Below, piece by piece: positions 8,411 through 17,010 of a stretch of DNA of 32,050 nucleotides. The position numbers and the translations under genes are program-made. Numbering within the stretch: position 1 is the stretch's first letter; each line of letters begins with the position of its first letter. Source of the stretch: an uncultured Prevotellaceae bacterium (GTDB lineage Bacteria > Bacteroidota > Bacteroidia > Bacteroidales > Bacteroidaceae); contig CAMVUB010000025.1 in NCBI GenBank assembly GCA_947170495.1, positions 1 to 32,050 on the forward strand, read 5' to 3'. The notes beneath the pieces are model-generated. The model ran no database searches, was not told the origin of the DNA, and saw nothing but the letters and a program-made list of their open reading frames with translations.

Positions 8411-9442
8411 ATGAGTATTAAGGATAACAACTCGCTGAAAGAGCACAACACTTTCGGCATCGCTGCCACAGCAGCCCATTTCGTGGAATACGACAGCGTG
8501 GATGAGCTGCAGCTGTTCATCGGCCGTCGCACGGCGAACGGCGACACCTCTCCCCTCCTCCACATCGGAGGCGGCAGCAACCTGCTGTTTCTGAACGACT
8601 ACAACGGCACGGTGCTGCATTCTGCCCTGAAGGACATCACGGTGACGGCCGACGAAGGGGAATATGTATATGTTCGCGTGAGCGCAGGCATCGCATGGGA
8701 CGAATGGGTGCAATATGCCGTTGACAGCCATTGGCACGGCCTGGAGAACCTGTCCGGCATCCCCGGCGAGGTGGGCGCCTCGGCCGTGCAGAACATCGGG
8801 GCCTACGGTGCCGAGGCCAAGGATTTCATCCTTTTCGTGGACGCTGTGGATCTGGAGACGGGAGCCATCCGCCATTTCACTGTGGAGGAATGCCGCTACG
8901 GCTATCGCGACAGCGTGTTCAAGCAGGAGCTGCGTGGACGCTATGCCATCACCCACGTGCACTTCCGTCTGACGCACGATTTCCGTCCGAACCTCGAATA
9001 TGGCGGCATACGTCGTGCCATCGAGGCCCGTGGCATTGAGGAGGTGAACCTCACGGCAGAGCAGCTGCGAGAGACCATCCTGGAGATACGTCGCGAGAAA
9101 CTGCCCGAGCCTTCTGTCCTGGGCAACGCCGGCAGCTTCTTCAAGAATCCCATCGTAGAACGCGCCGTTTTCGAGCGCCTTCAACAGGCCTACCCCGAGG
9201 CTCCGCACTACGACGTGGACGAGCAGCGCGTGAAGGTTCCTGCGGGCTGGATGATCGAGCAATGCGGTTGGAAAGGCAAGACGCTGGGGCACGCCGGCGT
9301 GTATGAGAAACAGGCTTTGGTGCTTGTCAATACAGGCGGTGCAACAGGTAAAGAAATCAGCGATTTATGCGCGTCCATTCAAGCAGACGTTGAAGCGTGC
9401 TTCGGTATTCTTATTGAGCCCGAAGTGAATTTCATCGGCTAA
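8411..9442 (+). CDS. murB: UDP-N-acetylenolpyruvoylglucosamine reductase
   Basis: FAD- and NADPH-dependent enzyme that reduces UDP-GlcNAc-enolpyruvate to UDP-MurNAc in peptidoglycan synthesis; cytosolic. The start at 8411 (MSIKDNNSLKEHNTFGI) gives 343 residues; an in-frame ATG at 8378 would begin inside repeat DNA and is less likely. The FAD-binding region shows HIGGGSNLLF and ENLSGIPGEVGASAVQNIGAYG. GYRDSVFK follows the family pattern. The catalytic serine is in LGNAGSFFKNP and the catalytic glutamate in the terminal EPEVNFIG. The arrangement is that of type I MurB. Its stop and that of the convergent outer-membrane gene are only 11 bases apart. Confidence 0.96.
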   Translation: MSIKDNNSLKEHNTFGIAATAAHFVEYDSVDELQLFIGRRTANGDTSPLLHIGGGSNLLFLNDYNGTVLHSALKDITVTADEGEYVYVRVSAGIAWDEWVQYAVDSHWHGLENLSGIPGEVGASAVQNIGAYGAEAKDFILFVDAVDLETGAIRHFTVEECRYGYRDSVFKQELRGRYAITHVHFRLTHDFRPNLEYGGIRRAIEARGIEEVNLTAEQLRETILEIRREKLPEPSVLGNAGSFFKNPIVERAVFERLQQAYPEAPHYDVDEQRVKVPAGWMIEQCGWKGKTLGHAGVYEKQALVLVNTGGATGKEISDLCASIQADVEACFGILIEPEVNFIG

Positions 9443-9456
9443 GCGACAGCCGCTTA
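9440..9456. terminator. Possible small bidirectional hairpin between convergent stops
   Basis: TAAGCG-ACAGC-CGCTTA forms a 6-bp stem. Its two ends are the murB stop TAA and the stop of the convergent gene. The stem is short and there is no T tract, so terminator activity is a guess. Confidence 0.3.
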
Positions 9457-10671
9457 CTGCCAATGCTTCAGGAGAAAGCGTGGATGGCAGCGGAAATAAA
9501 CGCCAAAGGAAAAATGATTAACGAATGTCGATGCACGGACCGTGCCATCGGCATTTGTCATTTCACCCTCTATCATCGGGTAGGCATCGACCTTGGCACC
9601 CAGGATGTAGTTCTTGGCGAAGGTGTGGCTCCACTCGGCACCCACGTGGGGCGTGAGGACCTTGTCGAAACGGGCGCCGGGGTGCTTCTGCGACAAGGTG
9701 GAATAGAAGGGGATACCGTAGAGCGATACGAAATCGCGGGCATAGAAAGCCCCAGCGAAGAGGCGGAAGTCACGGGCGAAATCGACGGCCAGCATGCAGG
9801 AGCCCGCAGCGCCCAAGTTGAAGGGCCACATATGTCCGCTCTGCTGCCAGCAGCCCAAGGCGGCCACCTCAGCCGTCAGACGGCGCACGACGCGCGCCCC
9901 CGTGTTCCACTCCACGCCGAAGCCGATGCCTCCGTTCGTGATGGTCTGCACGCCCAGGTCTGTGATGTCCTGCTCCCCTCCGCGATGCTGAATGAGGATG
10001 TCGAGGGGGAGATAAAAGTTTAAAGTTGAGAGTTTAGAGTTTAAAGATACGCGTTGGTGGATGCCGACGGTGAAGGCCTCCTGGTGGGTGTCCTCCTCGA
10101 AGATATAACTCTGCCAATTGACCCACGCATCCAGCTCATAACGGGGCAAGTCCAGCAGCAGCTGGAAGCCCATCTCAGGGTCTTGCGTGAGGTTGATCTC
10201 AGGATTCATCAGCGGCTCCATCACACGGTGGTTCGCGCCACCATAGATGTCGCCCAGCACAAAGGTGAGGCGCTTCAGCTGGGCCTGCGCACGAAAGAAC
10301 GGGAGGACGTGGAAGCCACGCTGGTACTGGTTGCCCTTCCATGTGCCGATGTCGTGATAGACGTAGCAGGGGTATTTGTTCGCGCCGTCGAAGACCAGCG
10401 CGTGGCAACCCGCTTCCAGACGTATGCTGTGCAGCGGCTGCCACACCACCTTGGGCTGCACCCACAGGCCCGGCAGCGTATAGCCCTTGACCTGCTCACC
10501 GTTGAACTCGTTATCCTTGAAGAACGAGATATTGTCCAACGTGAAGAACAGCGACCTCGTGTCTGCCGAATCCAGCCGATGGTCGGAGGCCGCCAGGCGG
10601 TAGGCCAGGTCCTGGGCCTGCGAAGGGAGCCAGGCGGCCATCAAGCACACGATGAGAAGCCACTTATGCAT
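9454..10671 (-). CDS. Exported protein, probable outer-membrane beta-barrel (unknown function)
   Basis: Not matched to a named family. The start at 10671 gives a clean Sec signal peptide, MHKWLLIVCLMAAWLPSQAQ (cleavage probably after AQA or AQ), and 405 residues; an upstream ATG at 10704 would place the start before the promoter box. The mature part alternates polar and aromatic residues (YRGFHVLPFFRAQAQL-like strands, GIGFGVEWNTG, NHFSFGVYF) and ends in an aromatic-rich strand, as in Bacteroidetes outer-membrane barrels. One strand region contains SLNSKLSTLNF, encoded by 7-bp repeats at 10018-10045. It stands alone between convergent murB and divergent nth. Confidence 0.7.
   Translation of the reverse strand: MHKWLLIVCLMAAWLPSQAQDLAYRLAASDHRLDSADTRSLFFTLDNISFFKDNEFNGEQVKGYTLPGLWVQPKVVWQPLHSIRLEAGCHALVFDGANKYPCYVYHDIGTWKGNQYQRGFHVLPFFRAQAQLKRLTFVLGDIYGGANHRVMEPLMNPEINLTQDPEMGFQLLLDLPRYELDAWVNWQSYIFEEDTHQEAFTVGIHQRVSLNSKLSTLNFYLPLDILIQHRGGEQDITDLGVQTITNGGIGFGVEWNTGARVVRRLTAEVAALGCWQQSGHMWPFNLGAAGSCMLAVDFARDFRLFAGAFYARDFVSLYGIPFYSTLSQKHPGARFDKVLTPHVGAEWSHTFAKNYILGAKVDAYPMIEGEMTNADGTVRASTFVNHFSFGVYFRCHPRFLLKHWQ
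10018..10045. repeat. Four 7-bp tandem repeats inside the outer-membrane gene
   Basis: GTTTAAA, GTTGAGA, GTTTAGA, GTTTAAA in register. Translated on the minus strand as part of LNSKLSTLNF. Confidence 0.8.
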
Positions 10672-10693
10672 ATCTGAAAGCGTTTTGACGCGA

Positions 10694-10701
10694 CAAAAGT
10701 A
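10694..10701 (-). promoter_or_regulatory. -7 promoter box for the outer-membrane gene
   Basis: The minus strand reads TACTTTTG, an exact TAnnTTTG match, 22 bases upstream of the start at 10671. Confidence 0.6.
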
Positions 10702-10725
10702 CACAAAAATAACAAAAACCGTTCA

Positions 10726-10760
10726 CTTTCAACCTTAAACTTTCAACTTTAAACGCTAAA
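10726..10760. repeat. Five 7-bp tandem repeats in the nth promoter region
   Basis: CTTTCAA, CCTTAAA, CTTTCAA, CTTTAAA, CGCTAAA in exact register (reverse complement of the GTTTAAAG type). They run up to the -7 box at 10766, so the -33 position falls inside the array. Confidence 0.8.
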
Positions 10761-10765
10761 ATGAG

Positions 10766-10773
10766 TAACTTTG
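10766..10773 (+). promoter_or_regulatory. -7 promoter box for nth
   Basis: TAACTTTG matches TAnnTTTG; TTTC at 10741-10744 lies 21 bases upstream as a weak -33. The box overlaps the first codons of the longest nth frame, which argues for the later start at 10794. Confidence 0.6.
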
Positions 10774-10793
10774 CACGCACTAACAGACATGTG

Positions 10794-11438
10794 ATGACCC
10801 AGAAACAACGTTATGAGGCCGTGATTGCCTATTTCGAGGAGGCGATGCCGGTGGCTGAGACGGAGCTACATTTCGCCAATGACTTCCAGCTGTTGGTGGC
10901 TGTGATGCTGAGTGCCCAGTGCACGGACAAGCGTGTGAACATGGTGACGCCCGCCCTCTTCGAGGACTTCCCCACCCCTGCTGCCATGGCGGCCGCCTGC
11001 GACGAGGAGGTGCTGGCCTACGTGAAGAGTGTCTCCTACCCCAACTCCAAGGCCAAGCACCTCGTGGCCACTGCCCGGCAGCTGGTGGAGCGCTTCGGCG
11101 GCGAGGTGCCAGAGACGTTGGAAGAACTGACATCGTTGCCTGGCGTGGGGCGCAAGACGGCGAACGTGGTGATGAGCGTGGCCTTCGGACAGGCGCGCAT
11201 GGCGGTAGATACCCATGTCTTCCGTGTGAGCCATCGCCTTGGTCTCGTGAGCGACAAGGCCAAGACACCGCTGGCGGTGGAACAGGCGCTGGTGAAGCAC
11301 ATACCTGAGGCCCTCATCCCCAAGGCGCACCACTGGCTCATCCTGCACGGGCGATACGTCTGCAAAGCATTGAAGCCCCTATGCGTGGAGTGTGGGCTTC
11401 ATCACGCGTGTGCGTTGTATAATAAAGTAAAAATGTAA
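10794..11438 (+). CDS. nth: Endonuclease III (DNA glycosylase/AP lyase)
   Basis: Removes oxidised pyrimidines and cleaves the resulting abasic site in base excision repair. The helix-hairpin-helix LPGVGRKTANVV holds the catalytic lysine K121, and D139 lies in AVDTHVFR. The C-terminal iron-sulfur motif is C-x6-C-x2-C-x5-C (CKALKPLCVECGLHHAC). The 214-residue length from ATG 10794 (MTQKQRYEAVIAYF) fits the family. The longer frame from ATG 10761 would begin before a promoter -7 box at 10766-10773, so it is probably not translated. pgk follows with its own promoter. Confidence 0.95.
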   Translation: MTQKQRYEAVIAYFEEAMPVAETELHFANDFQLLVAVMLSAQCTDKRVNMVTPALFEDFPTPAAMAAACDEEVLAYVKSVSYPNSKAKHLVATARQLVERFGGEVPETLEELTSLPGVGRKTANVVMSVAFGQARMAVDTHVFRVSHRLGLVSDKAKTPLAVEQALVKHIPEALIPKAHHWLILHGRYVCKALKPLCVECGLHHACALYNKVKM

Positions 11439-11457
11439 AGTGAAAATGTCTTAATTC

Positions 11458-11489
11458 CTTGCACGCCTCAATGGAAAAGCGTACTTTTG
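11458..11489 (+). promoter_or_regulatory. Promoter of pgk
   Basis: CTTG (11458-11461) is followed 20 bases later by TACTTTTG (11482-11489), close to the TTTG/TAnnTTTG pattern. This leaves an AT-rich 5' leader of about 65 bases before ATG 11561. Confidence 0.7.
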
Positions 11490-11560
11490 CACACGCAAAC
11501 AGCACGTATCATATCAATAACTCATCAAATCATAAAATCTTTAAACCCTACAATTACATT

Positions 11561-12829
11561 ATGACCATTAACGACTACAAATTCGCTGGCAAGAAGGCCA
11601 TCGTACGTGTTGACTTCAATGTGCCCCTCGACGGCAATGGTAACATCACCGACGACACCCGCATCCGCGGTGCCCTGCCCACGCTGAAGAAGATCCTCGG
11701 CGACGGCGGTGCCCTCATCATCATGTCCCACATGGGCAAGCCCAAGGGCAAGGTGAACCCCAAGCTCTCCCTGCAACAGATCGTGCCCGCTGTGAGCAAG
11801 GCCCTCGGCGTGGAGGTGAAGTTCGCCCCCGACTGCGCTAAGGCTGCTGACCAGGCTGCTGCCCTGAAGGCTGGCGAGGTGCTGCTGCTGGAGAACCTCC
11901 GCTTCTACCCCGAGGAGGAAGGCAAGCCCGTGGGCATCGACAAGGAAGACCCCGCTTACGACGAGGCTAAGAAGGCTATGAAGGCCAGCCAGAAGGAGTT
12001 CGCCAAGACACTGGCCAGCTACGCTGACTGCTATGTCATGGACGCCTTCGGCACAGCCCACCGTCGCCACGCCAGCACCGCTGTCATCGCTGACTACTTC
12101 GATGCCGACAACAAGATGCTCGGCCTCCTCATGGAGAAGGAAGTGACTGCCGTTGACAACGTGCTCAGCAACATCAAGCGCCCCTTCGTGGCTATCATGG
12201 GCGGCTCCAAGGTGAGCACCAAGATCGGCATCATCGAAAACCTGCTGGGCAAGGTCGATAAGCTTATCCTCTGCGGCGGCATGACCTACACCTTCATGAA
12301 GGCTCACGGCGGCGAGATCGGTAACTCCATCGTGGAGCTCGACAAGCTGGATGTGGCCCTCAACATCGAGGAGATGGCCAAGAAGAATGGCGTGGAGCTC
12401 GTGCTGGCCGAGGACAGCGTGGCCTGCACAGGTTACGACTTCGGCACCTTCAGCGTGAAGCCCGGTGCTCAGATCAAGACTTTCCCCTCCAACGCTATCG
12501 AAGATGGTTGGGACGGCCTCGACGTAGGTCCCAAGAGCCAGGCTAAGTTCGCCAAGGCTATCGAGGGTGCTAAGACCATCCTCTGGAACGGTCCTGCAGG
12601 TTGCTTCGAGTGCGACGAGTTCACCGCTGGCAGCCGTGCCATCGGCGACGCTGTGGCTAAGGCAACAGCCGAGGGTGCTTTCTCCCTCATCGGTGGTGGC
12701 GACAGCATCGCTTGCGTACACAAGTTCGGCCTTGAGGACAAGGTCAGCTACATCTCCACGGGTGGTGGCGCCCTCCTCGAAGCTATCGAGGGCAAGGTGC
12801 TCCCCGGCGTAGCTGCTATCAAGGGCTAA
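11561..12829 (+). CDS. pgk: Phosphoglycerate kinase
   Basis: Interconverts 1,3-bisphosphoglycerate + ADP and 3-phosphoglycerate + ATP in glycolysis; cytosolic. The start at 11561 ([22 protein letters not shown]) gives 422 residues, the usual length; the frame is open upstream but that part contains the promoter. Substrate-binding landmarks are [15 protein letters not shown], and [12 protein letters not shown] around residue 165. The nucleotide domain has [10 protein letters not shown], the [10 protein letters not shown] loop, GGGDSIACV and the C-terminal [14 protein letters not shown]. Codon use is strongly biased to a few C-ending codons, as expected of a highly expressed gene. The stop overlaps the next start by one base (TAATG). 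Confidence 0.97.
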   Translation: MTINDYKFAGKKAIVRVDFNVPLDGNGNITDDTRIRGALPTLKKILGDGGALIIMSHMGKPKGKVNPKLSLQQIVPAVSKALGVEVKFAPDCAKAADQAAALKAGEVLLLENLRFYPEEEGKPVGIDKEDPAYDEAKKAMKASQKEFAKTLASYADCYVMDAFGTAHRRHASTAVIADYFDADNKMLGLLMEKEVTAVDNVLSNIKRPFVAIMGGSKVSTKIGIIENLLGKVDKLILCGGMTYTFMKAHGGEIGNSIVELDKLDVALNIEEMAKKNGVELVLAEDSVACTGYDFGTFSVKPGAQIKTFPSNAIEDGWDGLDVGPKSQAKFAKAIEGAKTILWNGPAGCFECDEFTAGSRAIGDAVAKATAEGAFSLIGGGDSIACVHKFGLEDKVSYISTGGGALLEAIEGKVLPGVAAIKG

Positions 12830-13824
12830 TGATCCCCCACAACCATTTTTCAGCAATGCATAGTGCAAAGTGCCTCGTGCACTTTGCGCTATGCTTGTTT
12901 TTCCTTGCTGCCTGCAACGGCAATTCCACGCTCTCAAACGAAGAACAGGCACAGCGCGATTCTGCGGCCTTACACGTGGCGCTGATGCCCGTGCACGACT
13001 GCTTCCCGGCCTTCTACGCCCAGCGCATGGGCATCTATGATCGCCTCGGCCTCGACCTGCGCGTCCTGACTTTGCAGGCGCAGCTCGACACCGACACGGC
13101 TCTCATGCGCGGACGTGCCGAACTCATCTACAGCGACCTGGCACGCGCCATTTTCATGCAGCAGGACACCACACCGCTGCGCGCCGTGGCCGCCACAGAG
13201 GGTGAACTGCAGCTCATCACGGCCCGTCGTGGTCGTGTGCGACAGCTCAACCAACTGAAAGAGCGCATGGTGGCCGTCGCCCGCCACAGCATCACAGACT
13301 ACTGGAGCGACCGCCTCACAGACTCGGCCCGTCTGGCGCGCGCTGACATCTTCCGTCCGCAGATCAACAATGTGCGCATTCGCACGGATATGCTCTGCAA
13401 CGGCACCATGGACGCGGCCTTCCTGCCGGCACCATATGCGCAGGAAGCGCTCCTGCGAGGCAACAAAAGCAACTTCACGACCAACTCCTTGCAGCCACGT
13501 CTAACAGCTTTCGTGGCCTCCGAGGCTGCCACCACCGACAGCACGCGCGTGCGTCAGATGCAGCTGTTCTTCCAAGGTTATAACGAGGCCGTCGCCGCCC
13601 TCAACAATGGTGGCGAGCGCGACACGCTGGTGGCCATGTACAAGCAACTGTTCCTGACGCCTGACAGCCTGATAGATTCCCTGTTGCAAGCCACGCCACG
13701 CTACGCACCCGTCACGACACCACAGCGCAGTGACGCTGACGCAGCCCTGCGATGGCTGCAGTCACGCGGCAAGGTTCGTCAGGGCTACAGCCCCGACCAT
13801 TTAATTTTTCCGATGAAGTTTTAG
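12829..13824 (+). CDS. Substrate-binding lipoprotein, NMT1/SsuA-like
   Basis: Probable lipid-anchored periplasmic binding protein of the NMT1/THI5/SsuA type. From about residue 48 it reads LHVALMPVHDCFPAFYAQRMGIYDRLGLDL, the usual first strand and helix of these receptors. Further on, LIYSDLARAIF, TARRGRVRQLNQLKERMVAV and MDAAFLPAPYAQEALL fit the two-lobed fold. The start is either ATG 12829 (overlapping the pgk stop) or ATG 12856. The second gives a neat lipoprotein signal, MHSAKCLVHFALCLFFLAAC. The DNA encoding this signal is a long hairpin (12858-12894). No permease or ATPase partner is nearby, so the ligand is unknown. The 3' end overlaps the convergent PLD gene by four bases. Confidence 0.75.
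   Translation: MIPHNHFSAMHSAKCLVHFALCLFFLAACNGNSTLSNEEQAQRDSAALHVALMPVHDCFPAFYAQRMGIYDRLGLDLRVLTLQAQLDTDTALMRGRAELIYSDLARAIFMQQDTTPLRAVAATEGELQLITARRGRVRQLNQLKERMVAVARHSITDYWSDRLTDSARLARADIFRPQINNVRIRTDMLCNGTMDAAFLPAPYAQEALLRGNKSNFTTNSLQPRLTAFVASEAATTDSTRVRQMQLFFQGYNEAVAALNNGGERDTLVAMYKQLFLTPDSLIDSLLQATPRYAPVTTPQRSDADAALRWLQSRGKVRQGYSPDHLIFPMKF
12858..12894. repeat. 16-bp inverted repeat over the signal-peptide codons
   Basis: GCATAGTGCAAAGTGC and GCACTTTGCGCTATGC are reverse complements with one mismatch, separated by five bases. The hairpin covers the alternative start at 12856 and the hydrophobic core of the signal peptide. Confidence 0.8.
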
Positions 13825-15146
13825 AAGAACCTGCGGAAGAGCGCGAAGAAATGCCCCGTCAGGCGATGTCCGAAATTAAACTGCCGACGATAGTCCTCGG
13901 CACGGAACAGCGTGCAATGCTGTTTGTCCAGCTCGAAGATGCGCTGTAACTCTGCCGTCGTCTCGCGGTCGAGGATGAAGCTGTTCACCTCGTAGTCGCA
14001 CAGGAAGCTGCGCCCGTCCATATTCGTGCTGCCCACGGTGCAGAAGCGCCCGTCAACCATCATCACCTTGGAATGATGGAAGCCCGTCTGGTTGTAATAG
14101 ACCTCAGCGCCACGCTTTGCCAGCTTCTTCATCTCGAAGGCTACGACATCAGGGGTGATGGGCACATCGCTCTTGGCCGATACCATAATCTCCAGTCGCA
14201 CACCTCGCTTCAGCGCACGCTTCAGGGCACGGCGCACCGACTTGACATTCGTGGGATAAGGGTTGACAATCTGTATGCATTCCTTGGCGGCATCTATCGC
14301 TGCAACATAGGCCTTGCGCATGTTCTTGGGCGTGTAGCGTGGCCTGCGATCTACCACACCAATCACCTTGTGACCGGCTGTCGTGGATGTGTCGGCAAGC
14401 AGCTGGAAGTCCTCACGCGAGCGCGCCAGCGAGACGATGCCCGCCGTCACCTCACTCGTGGGTGCCGGCATCGCGAGATAGCGCTCATCGAGCAGCACCT
14501 CACCCGTCTGCTGCCACCACATACGGGCGAAGATACGCTCGTACTGTGCCACCACATCGCCCGTCAGCTCCATGTGCATATCACGCCACTCGCCGTATTC
14601 GGGGCGGCCGTTGATGTAGTAGTCCGCCACATTCATGCCACCCGCATAGCACACGGCGCCGTCGATGACCACGATCTTGCGGTGGTCACGCTGGAAGGCG
14701 TGGTTGATCCAGGGGAACTTGATCGGGTCGAACTCCTCAATCTGTATGCCCATCGCGCGTATGGCACGCAGGTGCTTGTTCTTCAGTGGCGAGTCATTGC
14801 TGCTGTTGCCGAAGCTGTCGAACATAGCGCGCACCTCAACGCCCTCCTTCACCTTCTCGCCCAGAAGGTCGAAGAGCACATTACCGATGCTGTCGTTGCG
14901 GAAATTGAAATATTCCAGATGCACATAGTGCTTCGCCTGACGGATGGCCGAGAACATCGCCTCGAACTTGTCGCGGCCCGTGTGTAGGAGCACCACGCTG
15001 TTGTTGCCAGTAAACTCCACACCCAGCTGTTCCTCCAGTGCCTGACGCAGGACGACGTCCGAAGGCTGTTCCTCGGCCCGCATAAACAGCGGCATAAGGA
15101 ACAGGGAAAGGATGAAAAAGAACGGACGCATGGTTTGTGTAGTCAC
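13821..15146 (-). CDS. Phospholipase D-family protein, probable cardiolipin synthase
   Basis: Two HKD motifs define a PLD-superfamily phosphatidyltransferase, most likely a cardiolipin synthase that condenses two phosphatidylglycerols. The first is HRKIVVIDGAVCYAGGMN (H155, K157, D162); the second is HHSKVMMVDGRFCTVGSTN in the C-terminal third. The 441-residue length fits the cls group. Where many cardiolipin synthases have two membrane helices, this one starts with a single Sec-type segment (RPFFFILSLFLMPLFMRAEE), suggesting an exported or N-terminally anchored enzyme. It is the last gene of the kdsA-kdsD unit, 15 bases after kdsD. Another PLD activity cannot be excluded. Confidence 0.85.
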   Translation of the reverse strand: MTTQTMRPFFFILSLFLMPLFMRAEEQPSDVVLRQALEEQLGVEFTGNNSVVLLHTGRDKFEAMFSAIRQAKHYVHLEYFNFRNDSIGNVLFDLLGEKVKEGVEVRAMFDSFGNSSNDSPLKNKHLRAIRAMGIQIEEFDPIKFPWINHAFQRDHRKIVVIDGAVCYAGGMNVADYYINGRPEYGEWRDMHMELTGDVVAQYERIFARMWWQQTGEVLLDERYLAMPAPTSEVTAGIVSLARSREDFQLLADTSTTAGHKVIGVVDRRPRYTPKNMRKAYVAAIDAAKECIQIVNPYPTNVKSVRRALKRALKRGVRLEIMVSAKSDVPITPDVVAFEMKKLAKRGAEVYYNQTGFHHSKVMMVDGRFCTVGSTNMDGRSFLCDYEVNSFILDRETTAELQRIFELDKQHCTLFRAEDYRRQFNFGHRLTGHFFALFRRFF

Positions 15147-15161
15147 TCCTCTGAAAGACTG

Positions 15162-16109
15162 TTAAATCATACAACTGAACGAATCCACAATGCCCAGCAG
15201 ATGACGCTGCTGGTCGGTGACGAGCACGGCATGGATCTTATTATCTTGCATGACTCTTTGTATCTCACTGATTTTCATGGTCTCAGGCACACACTTGGGC
15301 GTTGGCGTCATCACCTCGCCCACGGAGACATTGAAGAAGTCCTGCTTCAGGCGCTCCATCGCACGACGCACGTCGCCGTCGGTGATGATACCCACGACCT
15401 TGTCGCTCTCGACAGCCACCACCATTCCCAGTCGCGAACGGCTGACCTCGATGACCGCCTCGCTGAGGGGCATCGTTGTAGCCACGATGGGCAGGTCCTC
15501 TGTACGCATGACATCGTGAGCGGTCGTCAGCAGCCGTCGGCCCAGCGAGCCACCCGGGTGGAACTGCGCATAGTCGTTGGCCTTGAAATGGCGACCCTCC
15601 ATCAGCGCCACCGCCAGGGCATCGCCCAGCGCCAGCTGCGCTGTCGTGCTACTCGTGGGCGCCAGGTTCAGCGGGCAGGCCTCATGAGCGACATGCAATA
15701 AAATATGGATATCCACATTACGCGCCAGCAGCGACTCCGCATTACCCGAGATGCCAATGATGGGCACATGGCGCTCCTTCAGCGAAGGGATAATGCGCAG
15801 CAGTTCGTCCGTGATGCCGCTGTTGCTCAGTGCCACCACGACATCGCCCTCGGCAACCATGCCTAAATCGCCGTGGAAGGCATCCAGCGGGTTCAGGTAG
15901 AACGACGGTGTGCCCGTGCTGGCCAGCGTGGCTGCAATCTTAGCGCCGACGTGTCCGCTCTTGCCGACACCCGTGACAACCACCTTCCCCGTGCAATGAA
16001 GCATCAGCTCCACGGCATGGTCGAAAGCCTCATCCAACTGTGGAATCGTCTGCAGAATGGCTTCAGCCTCATCACGCAGGCATTGGGTAGCTATATCTCT
16101 TATTTGCAT
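15162..16109 (-). CDS. kdsD: Arabinose-5-phosphate isomerase (KpsF/GutQ family)
   Basis: Converts ribulose 5-phosphate to arabinose 5-phosphate, the first committed step toward KDO for lipid A core. Residues 1-190 form a SIS sugar-isomerase domain with VVVTGVGKSGHVGAKIAATL, TPSFYLNPLDAFHGDLGM and ALSNSGITDELL. Two CBS domains follow (about 205-315), including GMVVAVESDKVVGIITDGDVRR. The length of 315 is typical. The start codon lies inside the kdsA coding sequence (10-base overlap), so translation is likely coupled. AraA5P made here is the substrate of KdsA, the preceding gene. The capsule-type paralogue kpsF is an alternative name. Confidence 0.94.
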   Translation of the reverse strand: MQIRDIATQCLRDEAEAILQTIPQLDEAFDHAVELMLHCTGKVVVTGVGKSGHVGAKIAATLASTGTPSFYLNPLDAFHGDLGMVAEGDVVVALSNSGITDELLRIIPSLKERHVPIIGISGNAESLLARNVDIHILLHVAHEACPLNLAPTSSTTAQLALGDALAVALMEGRHFKANDYAQFHPGGSLGRRLLTTAHDVMRTEDLPIVATTMPLSEAVIEVSRSRLGMVVAVESDKVVGIITDGDVRRAMERLKQDFFNVSVGEVMTPTPKCVPETMKISEIQRVMQDNKIHAVLVTDQQRHLLGIVDSFSCMI

Positions 16110-16855
16110 AGGTTCTTTATCACTTCCTCCAAATCTTTAAGGGCTAACATGTTAGGCCCGTCGCTCAGAGCGTGGTCGGGATTGGGATGTGTCTCGAAGA
16201 AGTAGCCCGTGGCACCGAAGGCCTTGGCTGCCATCGCCATCGCCGGCACAAATTCACGGTTGCCACCGGTCTTGCCACCCGCAGCCCCTGGACGCTGAAC
16301 GCTGTGGGTGCAATCCATGATGACACGCGGTGTCCACTTCAGCATATCAGGAATATTGCGGAAATCCACCACGAGGTTGTTGTAGCCAAACGAGTTGCCT
16401 CGTTCCGTGAGCCACACCTCCGTGGCACCACCCTCGCGCGCCTTCTCCACGGGGTACTGCATATCTACACCCGAGAGGAACTGCGCCTTCTTGATGTTCA
16501 CCACCTTCCCCGTCTTTGCGGCAGCCACCAGCAGATCCGTCTGGCGGCACAGGAAAGCAGGAATCTGCAAGACATCGACCACCTCAGCAGCCGCAGCCGC
16601 CTGATAAGACTCGTGGATATCTGTCAGCAGGCGCAGGCCATGCTTCGCCTTCACGTCGGCCAGCATCTGCAGGCCACGCTCAAGACCGGGGCCTCGGAAG
16701 GATGAGAGACTCGTGCGGTTCGCCTTGTCGAAGGAGGCCTTGAAGAACAGCTCCAGGTCGTACTTCTGCTGCAGGCGCACCAGCTCCTCAGCCACCACAT
16801 CGAGCACCTCAGCACTCTCGATGACACAAGGTCCGGCTATGAATATTGGTTTCAT
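16100..16855 (-). CDS. kdsA: 3-deoxy-8-phosphooctulonate (KDO-8-P) synthase
   Basis: Condenses arabinose 5-phosphate with phosphoenolpyruvate to KDO-8-phosphate for LPS core. The start at 16855 (MKPIFIAGPCVIESAEV) gives 251 residues; in-frame ATGs at 16864 and 16876 are alternatives. Family landmarks: FKASFDKANRTSLSSFRGPG, LLTDIHES, VDVLQIPAFLCRQTDLL, KKAQFLSGVDM, TERGNSFGYNNLVVDFR and DCTHSVQRPG. It ends with FETHPNPDHALSDGPN. The asparagine in KANR and the CTHSVQ site fit KDO-8-P synthase rather than DAHP synthase. It is first in an operon with kdsD and the PLD gene, driven by the promoter at 16874-16905. Confidence 0.96.
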   Translation of the reverse strand: MKPIFIAGPCVIESAEVLDVVAEELVRLQQKYDLELFFKASFDKANRTSLSSFRGPGLERGLQMLADVKAKHGLRLLTDIHESYQAAAAAEVVDVLQIPAFLCRQTDLLVAAAKTGKVVNIKKAQFLSGVDMQYPVEKAREGGATEVWLTERGNSFGYNNLVVDFRNIPDMLKWTPRVIMDCTHSVQRPGAAGGKTGGNREFVPAMAMAAKAFGATGYFFETHPNPDHALSDGPNMLALKDLEEVIKNLCK

Positions 16856-16873
16856 AATCTTCATTTTCGACTG

Positions 16874-16905
16874 CAAAATTATAGGATTTTACGCGCTTAA
16901 ACAAG
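16874..16905 (-). promoter_or_regulatory. Promoter of the kdsA operon
   Basis: On the minus strand CTTG (16902-16905) is followed after 20 bases by TAATTTTG (16874-16881), close to TTTG/TAnnTTTG. Confidence 0.65.
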
Positions 16906-16955
16906 TTTTCACGTAAAAAAGCAACTTTTATACCTACTATTTGGATAAAAAGCAG

Positions 16956-16963
16956 TACTTTTG
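16956..16963 (+). promoter_or_regulatory. -7 promoter box for the MaoC-dapA unit
   Basis: TACTTTTG, an exact TAnnTTTG match, 47 bases upstream of ATG 17011. No good -33 element at the right distance. Confidence 0.6.
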
Positions 16964-17010
16964 CAGCGAATTTATGAAATGTCTATCGACATTTAAACAC
17001 TAAACAAAAT

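Noticed and set aside
11525-12952. 475-codon open frame on the minus strand over pgk
   Set aside because: It mirrors the strongly biased pgk codons and has no family resemblance; pgk on the plus strand is certain.
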